A stretch of DNA of 64,000 nucleotides, from positions 62,001-126,000 of the forward strand of contig CAZEPV010000003.1 in assembly GCA_964514235.1 (NCBI GenBank), written 5' to 3'. Made by a program: the position numbers and the translations under genes. This DNA comes from JAAYRQ01 sp035647235. GTDB lineage: Bacteria > Bacillota > Syntrophomonadia > Syntrophomonadales > Syntrophomonadaceae. Below, piece by piece: positions 8,325 through 16,459 of the stretch; within the stretch, counting starts at the first letter, position 1, and every line of letters begins with the position of its first letter. Under the pieces are notes generated by a model. The model was not told the origin of the DNA. It ran no database searches and saw only the letters and a program-made list of their open reading frames with translations.

Positions 8325-9473
8325 ATGGATATAGAAAAAATAGCGAATTTTATTGCCGACAAAATGTCCCCAGTTGGAGTTAATAGTCAACAATGTGCAA
8401 GGATAAGATCTCCTTTGAGCAAGTGTAGTAATTGTTTAGATATTTGTCCCCAGCAAAGGATTAAAATTTCAAGTAAGACACTTTCCTTAGCTGATAATTG
8501 CTTGGAATGTGGTCTTTGTGCTTCAGTATGTCCTACAGGTGCTTTGACTTTAAAAGAGCCGGATTTAATAATGATATTAAATAAAATTGAACAGGCCTAT
8601 AAGGATAAGGGAGTGGTGAATATCAGTTGCCGCCGCAACCTATCTGTAAATGATGAATGTATTAAAATTCCTTGTCTGGGTACCCTTGGCCCGGAAATTA
8701 TATTAGTTATGCGTTTATATGATTTTCCTATCTATTTTATTTATACAGAGGAAGAATGTAAGTCATGTCCTGTCAAGGGCGGAATTGATTTGTTTAATGC
8801 TCGTGCAGTTCAAGTTGATGGTCTGATAGAAGAATTTTCATTAGAAGCCCGTGATTTAGTGCAGCTTGCTAGGCAAAAAGAAAATAAGTTTAAAGAAAGG
8901 CCAAAAAAACATCAGGAAACTAATATAGAAAGACGAGCATTATTCAGTTCGGTTTTTAATGGTTTTCGCAAAATGCCTGGGCTAGTTATAGAAAGTTATA
9001 TGGGGACACAAAATAATCAGGCCCAGACTACTACAGCACCTAAAAGGGTAACAGATTATGTAGCCATTGATCGTATAGAAATATTAAAAAAATATCTTTA
9101 TGAAAAAATGGAAGATCCCAGTCGAAAAGTTAAACTATTATATCAACCACACCTAGTAGATACCTGTTATTTCTGCAAAGCCTGCACTATATTATGTCCT
9201 ACAGGTGCCCTAGAATATAATGAAAAAGATAGCGAAATTATTTTGGATAGTGGTAGGTGCTCTGGTTGCAACCTATGTGCTGACCTTTGTTTTCATAAAA
9301 GTTTAAAGTTAATGCCCGTATCGCTTGAATCTGTAGCGACATCTTCTAAAATAAACTTTATTAAAGGCCATACAAAGGTTTGCGAGAAGTGCCAGGAATC
9401 CTTTATCGCTTCGGGAGAGGCTTTAATATGTGCAAAATGTAGATCGCAGGGTAATATGGGGATGGTTAACTGA
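8325..9473 (+). CDS. multi-cluster 4Fe-4S ferredoxin-like protein
   Basis: A 382-residue cytoplasmic iron-sulfur protein. At the N-terminus C34, C37, C41 and then C59, C62, C65, C69 form cluster motifs; a central CKSCP occurs in a linker region; near the C-terminus CYFCKACTILCP and CSGCNLCADLC give another pair; a CEKC...CAKC zinc-ribbon-like tail ends the protein. The ATG at 8325 has GGGGTGACG upstream and is preferred to one 60 bases earlier inside the preceding gene. Placed after the dms, kinase and torD genes, it may supply electrons to, or help mature, the molybdoenzyme (inference). I do not know a named family for the whole protein. Confidence 0.82.
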   Translation: MDIEKIANFIADKMSPVGVNSQQCARIRSPLSKCSNCLDICPQQRIKISSKTLSLADNCLECGLCASVCPTGALTLKEPDLIMILNKIEQAYKDKGVVNISCRRNLSVNDECIKIPCLGTLGPEIILVMRLYDFPIYFIYTEEECKSCPVKGGIDLFNARAVQVDGLIEEFSLEARDLVQLARQKENKFKERPKKHQETNIERRALFSSVFNGFRKMPGLVIESYMGTQNNQAQTTTAPKRVTDYVAIDRIEILKKYLYEKMEDPSRKVKLLYQPHLVDTCYFCKACTILCPTGALEYNEKDSEIILDSGRCSGCNLCADLCFHKSLKLMPVSLESVATSSKINFIKGHTKVCEKCQESFIASGEALICAKCRSQGNMGMVN

Positions 9474-9587
9474 ATATAGATAAACTCGACCTCCCACTTT
9501 AAATTTTCATAACTCTTAGTTTAACATGGTATATTTTTTTATTTTTTAAGCAAAGCTAATTGTGAGAAAATATAAGGAGGTTACTAT

Positions 9588-9917
9588 ATGCTTGGAACAA
9601 TAGTTAGATTTGTAGTATCTGCTTTAGTTTTAATGCTAATAGGATTTTTAATTCCAGGTGTTACCGTAGCTGGATTTTGGGGAGCCTTAATAGCAGCTCT
9701 TGTAATAGCGGGATTAGGATGGGCTGCAGAAGCTATTTTAGGGGATAAGGTTTCCCCCCAATCTAGAGGTTTTGTAGGCTTTATTACCGCAGCAGTTGTT
9801 ATTTATTTGGCACAATTTATAGTGCCAAGCTTTCTTTCTGTATCATTAATAGGTAGTTTGTTAGCTGCTTTCGTGATAGGGATAATAGATGCTTTTGTAC
9901 CTACTGAGCTAAGGTAG
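9588..9917 (+). CDS. YvlD / phage-holin-4-like small membrane protein
   Basis: A 109-residue protein with four hydrophobic segments and a GFLIPGVTVAGFWGALIAAL-like start. It fits the YvlD/superfamily IV holin-like membrane proteins, common in Firmicutes and of unclear function, often linked to envelope stress. A GGAGG site lies eight bases before the ATG. It stands alone between a 114-base gap and a terminator. Confidence 0.8.
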   Translation: MLGTIVRFVVSALVLMLIGFLIPGVTVAGFWGALIAALVIAGLGWAAEAILGDKVSPQSRGFVGFITAAVVIYLAQFIVPSFLSVSLIGSLLAAFVIGIIDAFVPTELR

Positions 9918-9955
9918 GGCTAGTATTTTTTACAAAACAAAATTATATATATAAA

Positions 9956-10005
9956 GAGCTTGCCTATGGACATTGCAATAGCATATTTGAGGCGAGCTTT
10001 TTTTT
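9956..10005 (+). terminator. intrinsic terminator after the YvlD-like gene
   Basis: AGCTTGCCT (9957-9965) pairs with AGGCGAGCT (9990-9998) with one G-U, followed by eight T. The loop is 24 bases. Confidence 0.75.
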
Positions 10006-10470
10006 GATTACAAAAGATCATAAAAAGCCAGTTTCTTCAAAATATTTGTGCATCCTATTTGCCCCAAACATCTGTTGACATAAGATATATCATGGTCTAG
10101 CATAGATGAAAATTATGCCTTGTTATGTGAGGCTATTTTAGTATAAGTAATAATTTTAACACCATTTTTAATAAAAATATTTTCATATCATAATTACGCA
10201 GCAATGAAACACCTACATTGTGGGGGACAGTATGGTATTAGCTAGGGCTCTTATGAAAGTGAACTATAAAGAAATGATACATATGAATTAGAATAGAAGC
10301 ATACTCTTTTATATTAGCAATAAGTTATTAATGACAAATAATAATCTATTGTGATAAAATAAGTTCAGATATCTATAGGGATAAATAATTTCTATGCTAA
10401 TATAGAATTGTCTTATAGGGGAATGTGCGGAATAAACAATTTTTAACTTAACAAAATAATATTACATAAA
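10006..10470. other. long AT-rich non-coding stretch upstream of the FDH leader
   Basis: No open frame of credible length and no repeat was found. A TTGACA at 10074 with TAGCAT 17 bases further on could be a promoter, but its transcript would run 660 bases before the FDH start. The promoter of the Moco leader probably lies in the last 100 bases. Otherwise I see nothing here. Confidence 0.4.
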
Positions 10471-10474
10471 TATA

Positions 10475-10569
10475 TAGCTCCGAGCTTTCTATCTAAAGCT
10501 CTGGCCATGATAGCAAGCCGCTGGGTTAGCTTAGAAATGAGTTAGCCTCCCATTATCGGAAAGGAGCCT
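10475..10569 (+). ncRNA. candidate molybdenum cofactor (Moco) riboswitch aptamer
   Basis: A compact structured leader. GCTCC (10477-10481) pairs with GGAGC (10563-10567) as the closing stem; GAGCTTT (10482-10488) and AAAGCTC (10495-10501) make a perfect seven-pair hairpin; then come GCCGCTGGG, a weak hairpin with a GAAA loop, GCCTCCC and CGGAAAGGAGCC. From memory these words and their order match the Moco RNA motif found before molybdenum cofactor and molybdoenzyme genes. The gene behind it is a molybdenum or tungsten formate dehydrogenase. A covariance-model search was not possible. Confidence 0.72.
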
Positions 10570-10625
10570 TAATTTTTGGTGTATTTTAAGGTTAGATTGC
10601 GGCGTTTTCATGTGATGGAGTTTTT

Positions 10626-10660
10626 ATGCCTTTAGTCTAGACTGAAGGCATTTTTATTTT
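10626..10660 (+). terminator. riboswitch-linked intrinsic terminator before fdhA
   Basis: ATGCCTT and AGTCT on the 5' side pair with AGACT and AAGGCAT on the 3' side (10626-10650), followed by TTTTATTTT. It lies 57 bases after the Moco-type aptamer and about 100 before fdhA with no gene between, which is the arrangement of a transcription-attenuating riboswitch. Confidence 0.8.
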
Positions 10661-10757
10661 AACTAGGTATAGGTACTGTTTTAATGAAGAGGGGGGATAA
10701 AAAAGTTAATACTGTACTCTTAACTATACTCTTAATTAGGGGGAAGGAGAGAATGTT

Positions 10758-13700
10758 ATGCAAGTAACTCGTCGTGGTTTCTTAAAACTATCTGGTGGCC
10801 TGTCATTGGCTACATTTGCAACTGGGCTGGGTATTAACATGGCTGTAGCTGCAAATAGAGGATATGCTTTAAAACTTGATGGATGTACAAAAGCAACAAG
10901 TATTTGTCATTTTTGTTCCGGTGGCTGTGGTTTGCTACTATACATTAAAGACGGCAAATTAGTCCATTTGGAGGGGGACCCAGATAATCCGATTAATGAA
11001 GGAAATCTTTGTCCTAAGGCCGCTAGTCTTGAGCAGGTAGCTTATTCAGAAGCTCGCCCCAAAACACCACTATATCGTGCTCCAGGGGCTAGTGAATGGC
11101 AAGAAATTTCTTGGGATGAAGCCCTCGAACGTATTGCAAAAAAGACTGTCGAAATTAGGGATGAAACATGGACAAGTACTGATGAAATTGTAGATCCTAA
11201 AACAGGGGAGAAAAAGACTGTTCCAGCTAACCGAGCTGATGGAATTGCTGTTATAGGTTCAGCTGAAATAGATAATGAAGAATCTTATTTATTATCGAAA
11301 TTTGCTCGCTTGATTGGGACACCGCATCACGAACATCAGGCCCGTATTTGACACGCACCTACGGTGGCTAGTTTGTCACCTTCATTTGGTCGTGGTGCTA
11401 TGACTAACTCTTGGCAAGATATGCAGAACTCCGAGTGTTTCCTGATTGCTGGCAGTAACTGTGCTGAAGCACATCCTATTGCTATGAAATGGATTAATCG
11501 GGCTAAGGCTAAAGGTGCCAAAATTATTGTAGTTGATCCTGTCTTTACTCGTACTGCTTCCAAAGCAGACATTTTTGCTCAAATTAGACCTGGAACGGAC
11601 ATTGCCTATCTTGGAGCTATTATTAAATATATTATTGACGAAAAATTATATGATGAATTCTTTGTACTCAATTTTACTAACGCACTTTTAAAAATTAATG
11701 AAGATTTTAAATTCGAGGACGGCTTGTTTTCGGGTTTTGATGAAACAGGTAAAAAATATAATTATTCTACATGGGCATACCAACTCGATGCAGACAATAA
11801 ACCAGTTAAGGCTGATAGCTTAGACGATCCTAATTGTGTATTCCAGAAAATCAAAGAACATTATTCAAGATACACTTTAGAAACTGCTGAACAAATCTCA
11901 GGCATTCCAGCTGAAAAAATTAAACTTATTGCAGATACTTTTGTGGCTGCGAAACCAGGCAATATTTTGTATGCTTTGGGTATGACTCAGCATACTACTG
12001 GTGTGCAAGGGATTCGTTGTTATGCAATTATTCAATTATTACTAGGAAACATGGGTAAAGCTGGTGGAGGTATTCAAGCACTACGTGGTGAGCCTAATGT
12101 ACAAGGAGCTACAGATATGGCTAATCTGAATGCTAATTTACCAGGATATCTTCCTTATCCTACCAATGCCCAAGTAAATTTACATGATTACGCAGTTAGT
12201 TTTGGTTCTGTGCAACACAAACCATTGGTGGCCTTACTCAAGGCTTGGTTTGGCAAGAATGCTACTGCGGAAAATGATTATGGCTACGGTTGGCTACCTA
12301 AAAACGATCCAACTAACATGCCTATTCAACCTCAATTTTTCAACTGGATGGAAAAAGGGCAATTTAAAATACTCTTTAATATAGGTTCTAATTCCTCGGT
12401 TTCTATTCCAGATCGCAAGATGGTAGCTAAAGGGCTTTCCTGCTTAGATATGCTTGTAGTGGCTGATATATTCAATATAGAAACTTCGCAATTCTGGCTT
12501 GAGGATGGATTAAATCCTGCCGAAATCCAAACCGAAGTTATTTTCTTACCAGCAGCTTTCGTCTATGAAAAAGCTGGGACTATGACTAACTCATCTCGGT
12601 TAATTCAATGGAAAGACGTAGCATTAAAACCACTCAATGATTGTCTACCCGACTTAGATATTATAGATAGAATATTTAGAAACATGCGGGATATTTATGC
12701 TGGAAGCACAGATCCCAAAGATGAGCCTATCCTAAAGGCTAACTGGGATTATGGTGAGCATGCTGATCCTTTCTTGGTTCTAAATGAGCTAAATGGATAC
12801 AATGACAATACTGGTAAGCTTACTGCTAGTCTAGCTGAATATTTGAATGCACCAATAGGCACCGTCTCTACTGGGTGCTGGATATATGCGGGCGTTACAC
12901 CACCTGGGGAAAACTTAGCCGATCGCAGAGATTATTCTGATCCTACTGGTCTAGGACTTAATGAAAACTATGCTTTTGCCTGGCCAGGTAATATTAGAGT
13001 TCTGTACAATCGGGCTTCCTGCGATGCAGAAGGAAAGCCAGTTGATCCCGACCGCGCCCTTGTTTGGTGGGATCCTGTACAAGGTGTTTGGACTGGAAAT
13101 GATGGTCCAGACGTAGTCGATAAGACTAAAGGTCCTGACACCCCAGAAGGGAAACAAGCTTTCCGCATGAATCCTGAAGGTGTAGGACGTTTGTTTACAG
13201 CTAGCTATACTAGTGGTGTTTCTTCATCACCAGTTCCTACGGACAGCATAGCTGCAATCCCAGTTCGTGGTGCAGGAATGGTAGTAGATGGACCAATGCC
13301 TGAATTCTACGAACCTATTGAAAGTCCAACTACTAATATTCTTAATCCAAAAGTGCCGAATAATCCTATGGCAAAGATCGTATCTACGGAATTTGGCGAT
13401 CCTAAGGATTATCCCTATGTACTTACTACTTATACCATCTGTGAACATTTCTGTGCAGGCGGTATTACCAGGAATATTCCTTGGTTAAATGAACTTATGC
13501 CCGAGCCTTATGTTGAAATTAGTAAAACACTAGGACAAAAGCTTGGTGTTAAGGAAGGCGATAAAGTTAAGATATCATCTATCCGTGGTGAGTTAGAAGT
13601 ACGTGCTCTGGTAACCGACCGTATTCAAACTTTAAAGGTAAACGGAAAAGAAACAGAGACCGTCGGCATGCCATGGAGCTGGGGTTTCGCTAGCTTAAAT

Positions 13701-13799
13701 CCCGGCCCTAGCGCGAATAATGTGACAATAAACGTCTGTGACCCAGGTGCTGGAACCCCTGAGTACAAATGTTGTCTTGTCGACGTAAGGAGGGCTTAA
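10758..13799 (+). CDS. fdhA: Tat-exported formate dehydrogenase alpha subunit, selenocysteine-containing
   Basis: Catalytic subunit oxidising formate on the outer face of the membrane, 1013 residues when the in-frame TGA at 11349-11351 is read as selenocysteine 198. The leader has the Tat motif TRRGFLKLS at residues 4-12. CHFCSGGC...CPKA binds the [4Fe-4S] cluster, and the Sec lies in ARI-Sec-HAPTVASL, the FdnG/FdoG active-site context. The C-terminus has the GELEVRALVTDRI-type molybdopterin-binding barrel. Length matches the roughly 1015-residue FdnG family. AAGGAGAG lies before the ATG. It is followed one base later by the iron-sulfur subunit. A Moco-type riboswitch and terminator precede it. 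Confidence 0.95.
11349..11380 (+). promoter_or_regulatory. selenocysteine UGA with SECIS-like hairpin in fdhA
   Basis: The TGA at 11349-11351 is followed after 11 bases by a hairpin: GGTGGC (11363-11368) against GTCACC (11375-11380), with one G-U and a TAGTTT loop. Its distance from the codon and a G in the apical loop fit bacterial SECIS elements, which recruit SelB. Confidence 0.85.
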
Positions 13800-13800
13800 G

Positions 13801-14610
13801 ATGACTACACCAAAAATGGTTTTTGTTGACACTTCATTATGTACAGGTTGCAGGGCTTGTTCCGTAGCCTGTAAAGCATGGAATGATTTGCCAGCAGAGA
13901 AAACCCAATTTGTTTCGGGTATCCAATCCCAAGGGGATTATACCTTTAATACCTGGACATATATAAGTTATCATGAAAAATATGAAAATGAAAAAATGGA
14001 TTGGTTTATGTTTAAACACCAGTGTTATCACTGTGGCGATCCTGCTTGCATGAAGGCTTGTCCTGCAGAAGCCATATACAAAACTGAATCAGGTTATACA
14101 ATTATTGATGAAGATAAATGTATTGGCTGTGGATATTGTAATACTAACTGTCCATGGGGTGTGCCTAAGCTCGACCCTGTACGTAAGAAAAGTTATAAAT
14201 GTACTGGTTGTATTGATAGAGTGGAAAACGGTATGGAACCCGCTTGTGTAAGCGTTTGCCAAACAGGCGCCCTAAATTATGGGGAAAAAGCGGATATGCA
14301 AAAACTTGCTAAGGCTCGCTTGGCTGAAGTCAAAGAGTCTTATCCTAATGCCCAGCTATATGGCGATAACATTATGGGTGGCACTACTTATCTCTATCTA
14401 TTATTAGATGAGCCACAAGTTTATGAAGTCCCAGCGAAACCAAAGACACCAATTTCTCTAACTCTTTGGAAGGACTTAGTTCATCCACTGGGAGGAATTG
14501 CAATTGGAGCTGCTGCTTTAGCAATTACTGGTGGAGTGCTAGCGAATTTCGCAAGGGGTAATTATCGCAAGAAACCTGAAGATAGCGATGATTTCGATAC
14601 CCAACTATAA
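13801..14610 (+). CDS. fdhB: formate dehydrogenase iron-sulfur beta subunit
   Basis: Electron-transfer subunit of 269 residues. Four cysteine groups (CTGCRACSVAC, CYHCGDPACMKAC, CIGCGYCNTNC and CTGCIDR...CVSVC) fit four [4Fe-4S] clusters, and one membrane helix near residues 228-248 anchors it, as in FdnH/FdoH. It passes electrons from the selenoprotein alpha subunit to the cytochrome b. GGAGGG precedes the ATG, which lies one base past the end of fdhA. Confidence 0.94.
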   Translation: MTTPKMVFVDTSLCTGCRACSVACKAWNDLPAEKTQFVSGIQSQGDYTFNTWTYISYHEKYENEKMDWFMFKHQCYHCGDPACMKACPAEAIYKTESGYTIIDEDKCIGCGYCNTNCPWGVPKLDPVRKKSYKCTGCIDRVENGMEPACVSVCQTGALNYGEKADMQKLAKARLAEVKESYPNAQLYGDNIMGGTTYLYLLLDEPQVYEVPAKPKTPISLTLWKDLVHPLGGIAIGAAALAITGGVLANFARGNYRKKPEDSDDFDTQL

Positions 14611-14622
14611 GGAGGGAACAAA

Positions 14623-15291
14623 ATGGCTAAAAAATCTAATACAATAATGCGCTTTACGCCTGGCGAACGTTTCGTCCATTGGGCACATGCAGTAACATTT
14701 TTACTACTATTATTTACGGGATTAGGCGTATTATCTATCTTTTTCCAACCAGCAATGAATATTTTCGGAGGTATTCAGACTACCCGAGTTATTCACAAAG
14801 TTGCCGCAGTTGTCTTTTGTGTATCTATGCTATTTGGCTTTACGATTGGTGAAGGTGGCAGACAGCTTAGAAGTTGGTTTAAAGAGTCCTTTGCATTTGG
14901 TCGCGATGACTTTGGTCATGCCAAAAATTTTCCATTGGAATTTTTCGGTGGACATAAACCTTATCCACCTCAAGGGAAATTTAATGGCGGGGAAAAAATC
15001 AACTCCATGATTACTATTCTTGGTATGATTTGTATTGCGGCTAGTGGATTTATAATTTGGCTTGCTCCATCACTACCTATGTGGCTAGTGCAATGGGCAT
15101 ACCCAATACATTCTGGCTGTGCTTTATTGCTAACGGCACTCTTGATTGCTCATTTCTATCTAGGTGTACTACATCCAGATTCCAACCAAGCTTTGAGTGG
15201 AATGTTTAATGGACGGATACCTAGAAGATTTGCTTATGAGCACTATCAACTATGGTACAAGGAAGTTAAGGACAAAGAAGGTTATCAGTAA
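14623..15291 (+). CDS. fdhC: formate dehydrogenase cytochrome b556-type gamma subunit
   Basis: Membrane cytochrome of 222 residues with four hydrophobic segments and several membrane histidines (ERFVHWAHAVTF near residue 14, IHKVAAVVFC, IHSGCALLL and IAHFYLGVLHP), which fit heme b ligands of the FdnI family. It moves electrons from the beta subunit to menaquinone. GGAGGG lies before the ATG. A perfect palindrome without a T-run separates it from fdhE. Confidence 0.93.
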   Translation: MAKKSNTIMRFTPGERFVHWAHAVTFLLLLFTGLGVLSIFFQPAMNIFGGIQTTRVIHKVAAVVFCVSMLFGFTIGEGGRQLRSWFKESFAFGRDDFGHAKNFPLEFFGGHKPYPPQGKFNGGEKINSMITILGMICIAASGFIIWLAPSLPMWLVQWAYPIHSGCALLLTALLIAHFYLGVLHPDSNQALSGMFNGRIPRRFAYEHYQLWYKEVKDKEGYQ

Positions 15292-15298
15292 GCAAATT

Positions 15299-15331
15299 AG
15301 ATTAGGACAGTTTTAAAAACTGTCCTAATCT
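15299..15331 (+). repeat. 33-base near-perfect palindrome between fdhC and fdhE
   Basis: A 16-base arm (15299-15314) is exactly reverse complementary to 15316-15331, with one central A. The RNA would form a very stable hairpin, but it is followed by TTAGGGAGG rather than a T-run. It may act as a 3' stability or processing element that lowers fdhE expression relative to fdhABC, or as a weak terminator. Confidence 0.8.
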
Positions 15332-15346
15332 TAGGGAGGATTATAA

Positions 15347-16111
15347 ATGGATAGGGAAAAGGACCTACAAGTTCCAGCAGAAGACAATTCAATGGAAGAA
15401 GCTTATCAAAAATATAGGAATCTAAAGAAGATAGTTAACAATTGGCAAATTGAACATAAAAACGACTTATTACAAGTAGTTGCGATTGCTGATACCCCTC
15501 CATTTTTACCGGTAAAAGACATGCCTTTAGCTGAAATCATTCAGCTTTGGCAAAAATTAAACAATTATGCCGAAATTAGTATTTCCGATATAAAACTAAA
15601 AGAAATTTGGCAACATCTGGTGATAAATGCGGACACACTAAAGGAAGAAATAGACCAAGAATTATTATTACATCTCCAAATGGCTATAAAAGGTATTGCT
15701 CAAATAGTAAGTAATAATATAAATCATGATAATTTTGATCAAGCAGGCTTATTCGAGGAATTAGATTGCCCTATCTGTGGCGAAATATCTACAATGGCAG
15801 TTTTGAAACCACCTAATGGGAATAGAAATATACATTGCTTAGTATGCGATTTTGAAAGGCCTTTTAGACGTACGGGTTGTATACACTGTGGAAACACAGA
15901 GGCAAAAAGCTTCGTGTATTTGCAAAATGAACTTTTCCCAGGTGTGGAGCTTGTTGTTTGTGAGGTTTGCGGACAGTACTTTAAGGAAATAGATACCAGA
16001 CGTTTAATTGTGGACGATTATTTTTGGGAAGATTTAAGAACCCTTCCCCTAAATTTTGCGGTTGAAAATTGGTGGCAAGAAAATAAAAGCAAAGATGATG
16101 AAATTCACTAA
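15347..16111 (+). CDS. fdhE: FdhE-like formate dehydrogenase accessory protein
   Basis: A 254-residue cytoplasmic protein whose C-terminal half holds paired cysteines in the FdhE pattern: CPICGE, CLVCDFE, CIHCGN and CEVCGQY, a rubredoxin-like iron or zinc site. FdhE binds the formate dehydrogenase selenoprotein before export and is needed for its activity. It sits after fdhC with its own GGGAGG site. Confidence 0.88.
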   Translation: MDREKDLQVPAEDNSMEEAYQKYRNLKKIVNNWQIEHKNDLLQVVAIADTPPFLPVKDMPLAEIIQLWQKLNNYAEISISDIKLKEIWQHLVINADTLKEEIDQELLLHLQMAIKGIAQIVSNNINHDNFDQAGLFEELDCPICGEISTMAVLKPPNGNRNIHCLVCDFERPFRRTGCIHCGNTEAKSFVYLQNELFPGVELVVCEVCGQYFKEIDTRRLIVDDYFWEDLRTLPLNFAVENWWQENKSKDDEIH

Positions 16112-16459
16112 GTAAATTACTAGTTTTATATTGAAATAAGGCTTTTTAATTACACGCATTAATTTAAGTTATACAAAGAATTATTATCACTAAAAATGCA
16201 GGTTCTGTATTATCGATGTCTAAACTTCATGATTAGATATAAAAATACATTTCCGACAAAAAAGCGATTAGTTTAGACAATTGCAGGGCTATATTTATTA
16301 TTCATGTGCCAATTTAAAAATCCTTATAGCTTGTTTATCAAAAGATGGAGATTAATTACCAGGTTACTTTGTTTAGTAAGGTTGTTTTAGGAATACAACT
16401 TGTAAATAGCTTTTGATTTAGGGAATTGAAAATTAAGAACTAAAGAAGGAGTGATGGGA
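16112..16459. other. non-coding gap before the second formate dehydrogenase, with an inverted repeat
   Basis: An AT-rich stretch of about 350 bases. TGTCTAAAC (16217-16225) and its exact reverse complement GTTTAGACA (16271-16279) flank 45 bases and could be an operator pair. No T-run terminator and no riboswitch that I recognise. The promoter of the second FDH operon must be here. Confidence 0.4.

Noticed and set aside
11349..11351. Nonsense mutation splitting fdhA into two genes
   Set aside because: The TGA lies exactly at the selenocysteine position of the family and is followed by a SECIS-like hairpin.
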